DNA of 6,512 bases, from NCBI GenBank assembly GCA_002389465.1, contig DGOT01000288.1, positions 182 to 6,693 of the forward strand, given 5' to 3'. The translations under genes and the position numbers were made by a program. The notes beneath the pieces are model-generated. The model was not told where the DNA came from and did no database searches. It saw only the letters and a program-made list of their open reading frames with translations. Shown here piece after piece: positions 1 to 6,512 of this stretch (positions within the stretch are counted from its first letter, which is position 1; every line of letters starts with the position of its first letter). This stretch comes from Bacteroidales bacterium UBA4459. Lineage in GTDB: Bacteria > Bacteroidota > Bacteroidia > Bacteroidales > F082.

Positions 1-74
1 ACTATGATTTTCTGTGATTGTTTAAGACACTAATGGATAACTTTTTATCAGGAAGTTCTAACTATCATATTATC

Positions 75-136
75 AACCGGAAAACATTTGAATGATTAAG
101 TTGAAGCCGGTTAATAAATTTTAATTACCGGCCTTC
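75..136. repeat. Imperfect hairpin with an alternative pairing, upstream of rpoN
   Basis: The stretch 103-136 folds as an imperfect inverted repeat. GAAG (103-106) pairs with CTTC (133-136), CCGGT (107-111) pairs with ACCGG (127-131), and AAT (113-115) pairs with ATT (124-126); there is one bulged base on each side and an AT-rich loop. The same CCGGTT (107-112) is also the exact complement of AACCGG (75-80), so two mutually exclusive stems are possible. No uridine run follows on either strand, so this is not a textbook intrinsic terminator. Its place just before the rpoN promoter fits the end of an upstream transcription unit, but an attenuator or simple spacer structure is equally possible. 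Nothing in 1-191 looks like coding sequence. Confidence 0.4.
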
Positions 137-143
137 ACTAAAA

Positions 144-174
144 TTGTGCCATAGAAAATCTTTTGTTACATTTG
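144..174 (+). promoter_or_regulatory. Bacteroidota-type sigma-ABfr promoter of rpoN
   Basis: TACATTTG at 167-174 is an exact match to the Bacteroidota -7 consensus TAnnTTTG. TTG at 144-146 lies 20 bases before it, in the range expected of the -33 TTTG/TTG element. Transcription would start around position 180-182, leaving a leader of only about ten bases before the ATG at 192. No Shine-Dalgarno sequence fits in that leader, which is normal in this phylum. The start site is inferred from motif spacing only. Confidence 0.65.
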
Positions 175-191
175 TATAAATTGAAAATTCG

Positions 192-1688
192 ATGAGTCCG
201 GGGTTAAACCAACGATTGCAACAAAAATTGATGCAAAAGCTATCTCCTCAGCAGATATTGCTGATGAAGCTATTGCAGATTCCTGCCATTGGACTTGAAC
301 AGAGGATAAAACAGGAAATAGAAGAAAATCCGGCGCTGGACATTGAGGGCGGCGAAATGGAAGATCAGGATCAGGTGGCTTCGGCAGAAGATGATGCAGA
401 AGATTCGTATGACGATGATGAAGAAATTAAGATCGACAAAGAAGAGGAGTTCAATCTGGATGATTATATGCAGGATGATGATGAGATTCCCGGATATAAG
501 CTGAAGGCGAACAACTACAGTTCTGATGACAAACATTACGAAATGCCTGTTGTTTCGGGGTTTTCCTTCCACGAAGTGTTAAAACAGCAATTGGGACTCA
601 GGCAACTGGATGACCAAAAGTACAAGATCGGTCTTTATATAATTGGTAATATCGATGACTCAGGTTACCTTGAGCGCTCAACCGACGCCATTGTGGATGA
701 CCTGGCGTTTACACAGAACATCAATACAACCAAAGAAGAAGTGGAAGAGGTGCTGGCCATCATCCAGAAATTCGATCCCGCCGGTGTGGGTGCCCGAAAT
801 TTGCAGGAATGCTTGCTCATCCAGCTGCAAAGAAAGCAGAAAGAACATCCTGGCGCTACTATAGAGCTTGCCATTAAGATCATCAGCAAGTATTTTAACG
901 AGTTTACAAAAAAACACTACAGTAAAATTCTGAAAAGGTTGGAAATCAGTGAGGAACAGCTGAAAGAAGCCATGGAGGAAATATTAACGCTGAATCCCAA
1001 GCCGGGTAACTCATTAAGTGAAACCGACAAAACAAATCATTACATCATTCCCGACTTTACCATTAAAAACAACAATGGGGAGCTGGAGTTAGTACTTAAT
1101 TCGTGGAATACACCCGATCTGAAAGTGAGCCCGGCTTACGCGGGTATGGTACAGGAGCTAAGCAAGCAAAAACGCAGTAAAAAGCAGCGGGAAGCTTATT
1201 CGTTTATCAAGCAGAAAGTGGATTCGGCAAAATGGTTTATCGAGGCCATCAAGCAGCGCCAAAATACGCTGTACACTACCATGAGAGCCATTATGGATTA
1301 TCAATATGAGTATTTCAAAACAAGTGACGAAACGCTTCTGAGGCCTATGATACTGAAAGATATAGCCGAAAGGGTAGAGTTGGATATTTCTACGGTTTCG
1401 AGGGTGGCCAACAGCAAGTATGTGCAAACGTCCTTCGGAACTTTTCTGTTAAAAAGATTTTTCTCCGAGTCGATGCAAAAAGAAGACGGACAGGAAGTTT
1501 CGACCAGAGAATTTAAGTCCATATTGAAAGACATTATTAATGCGGAAGACAAAACAAAACCTTATACCGACGAACAACTTACCTCTCTGTTAAAAGAGAA
1601 AGGCTACCCGATCGCCCGCCGGACAGTGGCCAAATACCGCGAACAATTATCCATTCCCGTTGCCCGGTTGCGCAAAGAACTGAACTAA
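192..1688 (+). CDS. rpoN: RNA polymerase sigma-54 factor RpoN
   Basis: Sigma-54 binds core RNA polymerase and directs it to -24/-12 promoters, where opening needs an ATP-driven enhancer-binding activator. All family regions are visible in the 498 residues. Region I (about 5-50) is rich in Leu and Gln and ends in EENPALD. Region II (about 52-98) is an acidic linker. The core-binding part contains IGNIDDSGYL (151-160), FDPAGVGARNLQECL (194-208) and LNPKPGN (267-273). A helix-turn-helix lies at about 389-411 (DIAERVELDISTVSRV) and is followed by the conserved YVQTSFGTF. The RpoN box ARRTVAKYRE, which reads the -24 element, is complete at 475-484. Length is normal for the family. ATG 192 is the first possible ATG because an in-frame TAA lies at 177-179. 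The gene is followed without a gap by a membrane protein gene. Identification is very secure; target genes cannot be told from this window. Confidence 0.98.
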   Translation: MSPGLNQRLQQKLMQKLSPQQILLMKLLQIPAIGLEQRIKQEIEENPALDIEGGEMEDQDQVASAEDDAEDSYDDDEEIKIDKEEEFNLDDYMQDDDEIPGYKLKANNYSSDDKHYEMPVVSGFSFHEVLKQQLGLRQLDDQKYKIGLYIIGNIDDSGYLERSTDAIVDDLAFTQNINTTKEEVEEVLAIIQKFDPAGVGARNLQECLLIQLQRKQKEHPGATIELAIKIISKYFNEFTKKHYSKILKRLEISEEQLKEAMEEILTLNPKPGNSLSETDKTNHYIIPDFTIKNNNGELELVLNSWNTPDLKVSPAYAGMVQELSKQKRSKKQREAYSFIKQKVDSAKWFIEAIKQRQNTLYTTMRAIMDYQYEYFKTSDETLLRPMILKDIAERVELDISTVSRVANSKYVQTSFGTFLLKRFFSESMQKEDGQEVSTREFKSILKDIINAEDKTKPYTDEQLTSLLKEKGYPIARRTVAKYREQLSIPVARLRKELN

Positions 1689-2300
1689 ATGGAAAAACGG
1701 ATTGCCCAGGTTATTTCGGTTATATTTCACCCCTTGCTGATGCCAACCTATATGATGCTGCTCCTCGTAAGGTTTAATTTTCAGTACCCGTTTGTATTGC
1801 CTGAGAATTATCTGAACCTGATGACACTTCTTGCCTTCCTGACTTCTTTTGCTTTTCCGCTGCTCATTATATTGCTTATGCTCAAACTAAAAATGATCAA
1901 TTCGCTGGAGATGGAAACAAAGCGGGAGCGGGCATTACCGTTGCTGGTTGCCACCGGTTTTTTTTACCTGACATATCACTTCTTTAAGCAGGCGCCTTAT
2001 TTCTCATTGTTCAATATATTTATGATTGGTGCTACGCTGGTAACATCGATTACACTGCTGGTAACCTATCTTTATAAAATATCACTCCACATGACGGGCA
2101 TGGGCGGCGTATCAGGCGCCCTCATCGGAATATCCCTTACCACAGACCAGTATTATCTGTTTCCAATTTTCGTTCTCATTCTTATTGCCGGCTTGACAGG
2201 CTTTGCCCGCCTGAAACTGAAAACACACACTGAAGCAGAAATTTATAGTGGCTTTGCATTAGGGGCTCTGGTGATGCTGGGTTTGTTTTTAACAGTGTGA
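1689..2300 (+). CDS. Small polytopic membrane protein, divergent PAP2-like phosphatase
   Basis: This 203-residue protein has about six hydrophobic segments (near 12-28, 44-67, 82-99, 106-129, 156-173 and 187-203) and no cleavable signal. Its polar residues are arranged like the three PAP2 (phosphatidic acid phosphatase 2) motifs. K78, R79 and R81 before P84 resemble motif 1. The segment KISLHMTGMGGVSG (130-143) occupies the motif 2 position with H134. ARLKLKTHTEAEIYSG (173-188) matches motif 3 as R174-x5-H180-x3-E184. Standard PAP2 enzymes have SGH in motif 2 and Asp at the end of motif 3, so this copy is altered, and activity on lipid phosphates such as undecaprenyl pyrophosphate is only a guess. 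Its ATG directly follows the rpoN TAA with no gap and no Shine-Dalgarno sequence, so it probably depends on rpoN transcription and translation. It ends in tandem stops, TGATAA. A membrane protein is certain; PAP2 descent is likely. Confidence 0.75.
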   Translation: MEKRIAQVISVIFHPLLMPTYMMLLLVRFNFQYPFVLPENYLNLMTLLAFLTSFAFPLLIILLMLKLKMINSLEMETKRERALPLLVATGFFYLTYHFFKQAPYFSLFNIFMIGATLVTSITLLVTYLYKISLHMTGMGGVSGALIGISLTTDQYYLFPIFVLILIAGLTGFARLKLKTHTEAEIYSGFALGALVMLGLFLTV

Positions 2301-2330
2301 TAAAGCGCTGCCCGGCAAAATAAAAAAGCA

Positions 2331-3998
2331 TCAATCTGTTTCCACACTTTCCTCTCCCAGTAGCACAGGTTTGTAATTATGATCACCCTCATTATCCTTG
2401 TTATACTGGTATAGGCTTACTACGTCCATTTGCGAACCCGTCCATTCTGCCGGTTTTATCGATAGAAATGTCCTGACTTTGTAATTCGATGCATCGGCAT
2501 CCAGCCAGGAACCTGAATTTGCATAAACGCTGATTATCTTTTCGTTCTCCAGATAGGCTTTTATTTCGGGGTGATGTGTATGGCCAAAAGCAATTACCTT
2601 ATAAGCTGTAGGAGCAGGGGGCTGAAGGATATATTCAGTGGTTGCAGCACCAAACAGATCACTGTGCCCGTTCCAGATGGCATGGAAGCAGCACTCGGCA
2701 GGAACCGGTACTTTATTTTGATCTTGGGTTGCCGGCCAGAGATCTTCGATATTCTCGGCATACATATGCCTGGTTCCATCAAACGACATGGGAAGTGAAT
2801 ATCCGTCAATTCCTCCCATCAGAATATTTGCCGAATCACCCTGAGGGAGCGGCATGCCAAAATGGGCGATGGTGTATAAATAGGCGACTGTCCAGGCGGT
2901 CTCAAATTCGAAAGAACCGCTTGTTTCATTCGTACCTTTAAAGGCGCTTCCCTGGTCCATCATGCCCTGCGCATAGAGTCTCGATACAAAATACCCAGGA
3001 GGTAGCATATGATCAGGATTGACAAGAGATTGCGGACAATTGAAAAAATCATAGCGGTGGCCATGTTCCATAATTATTTCATCCATCGGGGAATATGCGC
3101 CCAGCCCGGGTGTTTCATCCTCACCTGCCCAGGTTAAATTTGGGATGATCTCATCTAAAATTTCACGTGTCAGCAGCATATCATGATTTCCGGGTATGTA
3201 CACCAGTTCGATATCACTGTTTACGGCAATGCCCTGCAATCGACTAATTATCCCGGTATTGACCGGATTGTCTGCTATAGCATGAAAATATGCACGCGAA
3301 GAGGTGATCTGATATCCCGAATCGAAAGGGGAGATGGTAAAGGGTACAAGCCATTCGTCAAACAAGTCTCCCATAATCACCAACTTTTTGAATTGCCGGC
3401 TGTTTACAACATAATCAAGAAAATCCTCAAGTGCTTCTTTATTCTTTCCAAACCAGCAGTAATGATTATCTGTAGCTCTTACGTCTCCCATGTGTATATC
3501 GCTGATGCAGGCAATGGCATTTCTGATGGTGCTGTCGTTACCCGGAACGCCTGATGAAAGCAAGGGTTTGGAAAGAGTTCTTATTTCCATTACTGTGTTG
3601 TTTGCCAGGCTGTTGCCATTCTCCGACTTCAACGATGGTAATATTTTGATAAAATACTGCCATCCCTCATGAAGCTCAAAATCATCGTTAAACAACAGGA
3701 GAATCTTATTTCCTGAAACCTCCAACTGATATTTAACATCTAACATACCTGTTTTGTCAGAGAACGACAAATTACCATCAATACTCGATTGATCGAGGGG
3801 TTTGTTAAATGTTAATTCAATTGACCTGTCGCGAGGGCTTACCTGGTAATAAACATTATGGATCAAACTGTGCCGGGCCAGTGTTGCTGAGAAATCGTTG
3901 ACTTCTATAGGTTTGTCATTTTTTTTATGGCAGGCTTGCTGCATAAACAGGAGGCTAAAAATAATTGCAGAAATGATTACGAGGCTAAATTTTCTCAT
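2331..3998 (-). CDS. Exported metallophosphoesterase with N-terminal Ig-like (Big_5-type) domain
   Basis: This 555-residue protein is a calcineurin-type metallophosphoesterase, a two-metal hydrolase of phosphate esters. The N-terminus (MRK, hydrophobic to about 19, then QQAC with Cys23) is an export signal. It may be a lipoprotein signal, although Gln at -3 is not a classical lipobox. Residues about 48-145 resemble a bacterial Ig-like Big_5 domain (ELTFNKPLD, a GW-x-YFIKI strand, and GNSL near the end). The catalytic domain has all metal motifs: SDIHMGD (D167, H169), GDLFDEW (G210, D211, D214), PGNHD (N271, H272, D273), EHGHRYD (H312, H314) and GHTHH (H473, H475). The motif style recalls LpxH-like enzymes of lipid A synthesis (UDP-2,3-diacylglucosamine hydrolases), but those are cytoplasmic and near 240 residues, so the substrate here is unknown. 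The start is preceded by AAGGA (complement of 4006-4010) seven bases upstream. It is convergent with the rpoN operon and appears monocistronic in this window. Confidence 0.9.
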   Translation of the reverse strand: MRKFSLVIISAIIFSLLFMQQACHKKNDKPIEVNDFSATLARHSLIHNVYYQVSPRDRSIELTFNKPLDQSSIDGNLSFSDKTGMLDVKYQLEVSGNKILLLFNDDFELHEGWQYFIKILPSLKSENGNSLANNTVMEIRTLSKPLLSSGVPGNDSTIRNAIACISDIHMGDVRATDNHYCWFGKNKEALEDFLDYVVNSRQFKKLVIMGDLFDEWLVPFTISPFDSGYQITSSRAYFHAIADNPVNTGIISRLQGIAVNSDIELVYIPGNHDMLLTREILDEIIPNLTWAGEDETPGLGAYSPMDEIIMEHGHRYDFFNCPQSLVNPDHMLPPGYFVSRLYAQGMMDQGSAFKGTNETSGSFEFETAWTVAYLYTIAHFGMPLPQGDSANILMGGIDGYSLPMSFDGTRHMYAENIEDLWPATQDQNKVPVPAECCFHAIWNGHSDLFGAATTEYILQPPAPTAYKVIAFGHTHHPEIKAYLENEKIISVYANSGSWLDADASNYKVRTFLSIKPAEWTGSQMDVVSLYQYNKDNEGDHNYKPVLLGEESVETD

Positions 3999-4004
3999 GA
4001 TGAC

Positions 4005-4012
4005 ATCCTTTT
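4005..4012 (-). promoter_or_regulatory. Shine-Dalgarno-like ribosome binding site of the metallophosphoesterase
   Basis: Read on the - strand, AAAAGGAT precedes the ATG at 3998, and its AAGGA core (4010-4006) ends seven bases before it. This supports the chosen start. It is the only gene in the window with a recognisable Shine-Dalgarno sequence; the other three starts have none. Confidence 0.5.
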
Positions 4013-4071
4013 AAGAATAAGCGACAAACAGAGAGAGGTTCATTAAATCGTGTAATAAAATAATATGATCT

Positions 4072-4107
4072 GTTGCTCGTAAAAATAAGCAACTTTTTTG
4101 TTGTTGC
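4072..4107. repeat. Alternating GTTGC/GCAAC inverted repeats in the divergent intergenic region
   Basis: GTTGCT (4072-4077) is the exact complement of AGCAAC (4088-4093), across a 10-base loop. GTTGC occurs again at 4103-4107, so the middle element can pair with either neighbour. Six T residues (4094-4099) follow the first stem, which gives a terminator-like look on the + strand, but no + strand gene ends nearby. The repeats overlap the candidate phosphoesterase promoter and could be an operator or chance. Confidence 0.3.
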
Positions 4108-4110
4108 CAA
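4080..4110 (-). promoter_or_regulatory. Candidate promoter of the metallophosphoesterase
   Basis: On the - strand, TATTTTTA (4087-4080) matches the Bacteroidota -7 consensus TAnnTTTG except at the last base. A TTG (4110-4108) lies 20 bases before it, the same spacing as in the rpoN promoter. Transcription would begin near 4073, giving a leader of about 75 bases. The region is AT-rich, so a chance match is quite possible. Confidence 0.3.
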
Positions 4111-4134
4111 GAAAACTGACGTAGCTCATCGGAT

Positions 4135-4150
4135 ATCTTTTTAAAAAGAT
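4135..4150. repeat. Perfect 16-bp palindrome between divergent genes
   Basis: ATCTTTTTAAAAAGAT is a perfect palindrome with no spacer. It lies 46 bp before the helicase start and 19 bp before the possible -7 element of that gene, about where a -33 element or an operator would sit. Low base complexity means it may have arisen by chance. No known regulator site is recognised. Confidence 0.4.
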
Positions 4151-4168
4151 TTTTCCTGTTGATTTTCG

Positions 4169-4176
4169 TACTTTTA
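4169..4176 (+). promoter_or_regulatory. Possible -7 element for the helicase gene
   Basis: TACTTTTA differs from the TAnnTTTG consensus only in its last base. It would give a start near 4182 and a leader of about 14 bases, close to that of rpoN. No TTG is present at the expected -33 position, where the AT-rich palindrome is found instead, so the call is weak. Confidence 0.25.
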
Positions 4177-4195
4177 CACGTTAGTTGGACAACTG

Positions 4196-6512
4196 ATGAG
4201 AAAAAATACAAATCATAATCCTGAGTTGCAACTTGCCTACGACTTTGTGCAGTACACCGGCAACAATATCTTTTTAACGGGTAGGGCAGGTACCGGAAAA
4301 ACTACCTTTTTGCACGATCTGAAAGAGCGCTTGCCCAAGCGTATGATCGTGGTAGCACCAACGGGAGTGGCGGCCATCAATGCCGGCGGGGTGACCATTC
4401 ACTCGTTTTTCCAGCTTCCTTTTGGCCCGCGGGTGCCTGGTTATACCGAGAGTGAAGACAGGAGAAGTATGCGCTTCAGTGCCCAGAAGCGAAATATTAT
4501 CCGAAGTCTGGACTTGCTGGTGATCGATGAGATCAGTATGGTACGTGCCGACCTGCTGGACAGTATCGACGAGCGGCTGCGCAAGTTTCGCAGGAATAAT
4601 CAGCCGTTCGGAGGGGTGCAACTGTTGATGATTGGCGACATGCAGCAGCTGCCACCTGTGGTGAAAGGGGACGAATGGGAACTTCTGCGTCAACATTATC
4701 AAACGCCTTTCTTTTTCAGCAGCCAGGCACTGCAGAAATCAGATTATATCACGGTAACCTTGCAGCATGTTTACCGCCAGCGCGACCAGCATTTTATCGA
4801 TATTCTGAATAAGATCAGAGACAAGCAAATGGATGTCGGAACTACGGATTTGTTGAACAAAAGATACAAACCCGACTTTGATCCCGGGGATGAAAACTAC
4901 ATCATACTCACAACGCACAATGCCAAGGCCAAAGCAATCAACGATAAAAAGCTGAATGCATTAAAAGAAAAGAAAAGACGGTTTTATGCGACAGTGGAAG
5001 CTAACTTTCCCGAATATATGTATCCGACCGAGCCGGAACTGGAACTGAAAGTCGGGGCCCAGGTGATGTTTGTGAAAAATGACCCGGAGCCTGAAAAGCG
5101 ATTTTTTAACGGAAAGATCGGGAACATCACCGAAATGCACGAAGACGGCGTGGTTGTTCAGTCACCCGATGATGAAGATCCGATTTACGTTATTCCGCTC
5201 GAATGGCAGAATGTAAAATATACTATCGAAGAGCAGAATAAAGAGATCAAGGAAACCGTGGAAGGTGTTTTTACACAAATTCCGCTGAAACTGGCATGGG
5301 CCATCACCATCCACAAAAGCCAGGGATTGACCTTCGACAAAGCCATCATCGATTCGGAAGCCGCCTTTGCCCACGGGCAGGTGTATGTGGCTTTGAGCCG
5401 GTGCCGTTCGCTGGAAGGGCTGGTGCTGAGTACTCCATTTTCACCTTCCAGTTTAAAACAGGACAAATCTATCGAAGGGTTTAATGATCAGGTGGATAAA
5501 AACCAGCCCGGCCCCAAAGAACTGGAAACTTCCAAGGCTAAATATCAGCAACAATTGCTGGAAGACCTGGTTGATTTCAACGATCTGCAACATCATATCA
5601 ACAGTTTATATTTTTTACTTAGCGACAATAAAAAAAGCCTTCAGCCGGATGCCGATGTTATAGCCAGAAGCATGAAAGAACAGGTGCAAAAGGAGATAGC
5701 GGAAGTTTCGAAGAAGTTTAACAGGCAGATAATCCGGTTGCACGGAAATAGCCACGATGCCGAACAAAACGAAGAATTACAGGAGCGGATAAGAAAGGCG
5801 GCAGTTTATTTTTCGGATAAACTTAATGACTATATTCTCAGAAAAATAAAAGAATTTTCCGTGGAATCCGACAACGCAGAAGTACTGAAAAAAGTGAAGA
5901 AAGCGGAAAAGAGATTGATGGAAGAGGCTTGGTACAAACGGACCTGCCTGGATGCCTGCCGGGAGGGTTTTATAGTGAAGGATTACCTGAAAGCACGGGC
6001 CAGAGCTGCGCTGGAAGAAGCGCCAAAAAAGTCTTCTGCCAAAAAAAAGAAATTGCTGGTAAGTAAAGAAATAGCTAACGCAGAATTGTATCAATTGCTG
6101 AAAGAATGGCGCAATGTAAAAGCCGGAGAGTCCGGCTTGCCACATTACATGATCTTATCGTTAAAAACGATGAGGGCGCTAAGCAGTTATGTGCCATCGA
6201 ACATGGATGAACTGAACAGGATACACGGTTTCGGGAAGAAGAAAATGGACCAGTATGGAGAAGAGTTACTGGAACTGATCAACGAATACCACGGGGATCA
6301 CGATCTGAATATAACGCCTTTGCCAGAGGTGGTGAAGAAGAAAAAGAAACCGAAAATCAACACGAAGGAAGTAAGCCTGGAGCTGTGGTTGAACTATAAG
6401 GATATAGCTAAAGTTGCCGGGGAAAGGGGCTTGACTACTACAACCATTGAAGGACACCTGGCTCATTACGTAGGAGAGGGAAAACTTCCGGTAACTGACT
6501 TTGTGGGGGAAG
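4196..6512 (+). CDS. Pif1-family SF1B helicase with HRDC and HTH_40-like tail (partial, cut at the right edge)
   Basis: This is an ATP-dependent DNA helicase of the Pif1/RecD2 branch, predicted to move 5'-3'. 772 codons are read without a stop up to the window edge. Motifs in order: Walker A GRAGTGKT (29-36), Ia APTGVAA (54-60), Walker B VIDEIS (109-114), a Pif1 signature-like stretch up to PFGG (about 122-140), motif III GDMQQLPP (147-154), motif IV YRQ (193-195), an SH3-like 2B insertion (about 285-340, FFNGKIGNI at 303-311), motif V HKSQGLTF (373-380) and motif VI VYVALSRCRS (396-405). A charged helical linker (about 440-620) ends in KKSSAKKKK (611-619). An HRDC-like domain follows (about 628-698, with the hairpin IHGFGKKKM), then the start of an HTH_40-like helix-turn-helix (about 723-768; IAKVAGERGLTTTTIEGHL). 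ATG 4196 is the first start after an in-frame TGA at 4160-4162; no Shine-Dalgarno is present. Likely roles are replication-fork, recombination or G-quadruplex processing; the exact role is unknown. Confidence 0.93.
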   Translation, partial: MRKNTNHNPELQLAYDFVQYTGNNIFLTGRAGTGKTTFLHDLKERLPKRMIVVAPTGVAAINAGGVTIHSFFQLPFGPRVPGYTESEDRRSMRFSAQKRNIIRSLDLLVIDEISMVRADLLDSIDERLRKFRRNNQPFGGVQLLMIGDMQQLPPVVKGDEWELLRQHYQTPFFFSSQALQKSDYITVTLQHVYRQRDQHFIDILNKIRDKQMDVGTTDLLNKRYKPDFDPGDENYIILTTHNAKAKAINDKKLNALKEKKRRFYATVEANFPEYMYPTEPELELKVGAQVMFVKNDPEPEKRFFNGKIGNITEMHEDGVVVQSPDDEDPIYVIPLEWQNVKYTIEEQNKEIKETVEGVFTQIPLKLAWAITIHKSQGLTFDKAIIDSEAAFAHGQVYVALSRCRSLEGLVLSTPFSPSSLKQDKSIEGFNDQVDKNQPGPKELETSKAKYQQQLLEDLVDFNDLQHHINSLYFLLSDNKKSLQPDADVIARSMKEQVQKEIAEVSKKFNRQIIRLHGNSHDAEQNEELQERIRKAAVYFSDKLNDYILRKIKEFSVESDNAEVLKKVKKAEKRLMEEAWYKRTCLDACREGFIVKDYLKARARAALEEAPKKSSAKKKKLLVSKEIANAELYQLLKEWRNVKAGESGLPHYMILSLKTMRALSSYVPSNMDELNRIHGFGKKKMDQYGEELLELINEYHGDHDLNITPLPEVVKKKKKPKINTKEVSLELWLNYKDIAKVAGERGLTTTTIEGHLAHYVGEGKLPVTDFVGE

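Noticed and set aside
2301..2330. A possible bidirectional terminator between the convergent genes: TGCCCGGCA plus an A/T-rich run.
   Set aside because: The TGCC/GGCA arms are only four bases with a one-base loop, which cannot form a stable hairpin. Only the T-rich stretch after the - strand stop is terminator-like.
3995..4006. A three-codon mini-ORF on the - strand (Met-Ser-Ser-stop) whose TGA overlaps the phosphoesterase ATG as ATGA.
   Set aside because: Such tiny ORFs are common by chance. The AAGGA site is only directly adjacent to this ATG but at ideal spacing for the downstream one, so the larger gene is the likely user.
4076..4110. A sigma-54-like GG...GC arrangement on the - strand (TTGGCAAC...AGTTGC), tempting because rpoN is in the window.
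   Set aside because: GG and GC are separated by 16 bases rather than the 10 required between the -24 and -12 dinucleotides.
4011..4211. A 66-codon - strand open frame filling the divergent intergenic region.
   Set aside because: It crosses the start of the helicase and the promoter-like and palindromic sequences, has no recognisable domain and looks like translated AT-rich spacer.
4274..4702. A 142-codon open frame on the - strand inside the helicase gene.
   Set aside because: It lies wholly opposite the conserved helicase motifs from Walker A to motif III, and its translation is rich in His/Gln/Pro with no recognisable domain. It is a shadow of the real gene.
5777..6145. A 122-codon, Phe-rich open frame on the - strand opposite the helicase linker.
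   Set aside because: The Phe-rich composition follows from the lysine- and glutamate-rich (AAA/GAA) codons of the helicase linker on the other strand.

Overview
The window looks like ordinary chromosome from a member of the Bacteroidota, probably the Bacteroidales/Marinilabiliales side. Three things point there. An exact copy of the Bacteroidota -7 promoter box (TAnnTTTG) sits just before rpoN. Most starts lack a Shine-Dalgarno sequence. The last gene is a Pif1-type helicase with HRDC and HTH_40-like tail domains, an arrangement I associate with this phylum from memory. There are no tRNA or rRNA genes, insertion sequences, CRISPR arrays or other clear signs of mobile DNA. All four genes appear intact except that the last runs off the right edge.

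Layout. Positions 1-191 are non-coding and hold a strong imperfect hairpin, possibly the end of an upstream transcription unit, followed by a promoter with a leader of only about ten bases. Positions 192-1688 encode RpoN (sigma-54) on the + strand. Its stop codon is followed with no gap by a small polytopic membrane protein (1689-2300) that carries a degenerate PAP2 phosphatase signature; the two form an operon. A 30-bp gap separates it from a convergent gene (2331-3998, - strand) for an exported metallophosphoesterase with an Ig-like (Big_5-type) N-terminal domain. A 197-bp divergent intergenic region (3999-4195) contains AT-rich inverted repeats and weak promoter candidates for both flanking genes. 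From 4196 to the end the + strand encodes a Pif1-family SF1B helicase with an SH3-like insertion, a charged linker, an HRDC domain and the beginning of an HTH_40-like domain. It has no stop codon within the window.

The genes do not form an obvious pathway. RpoN would direct RNA polymerase to -24/-12 promoters, and none was found in the intergenic regions here. The PAP2-like protein and the phosphoesterase could both act on phosphorylated envelope compounds, but their separate transcription units give no firm link. The helicase belongs to DNA maintenance. No clear undescribed defence or mobile system is visible. The best leads are the RecQ-style tail on a Pif1 motor, the altered PAP2 active site in a gene abutting rpoN, and the exported LpxH-like phosphoesterase.
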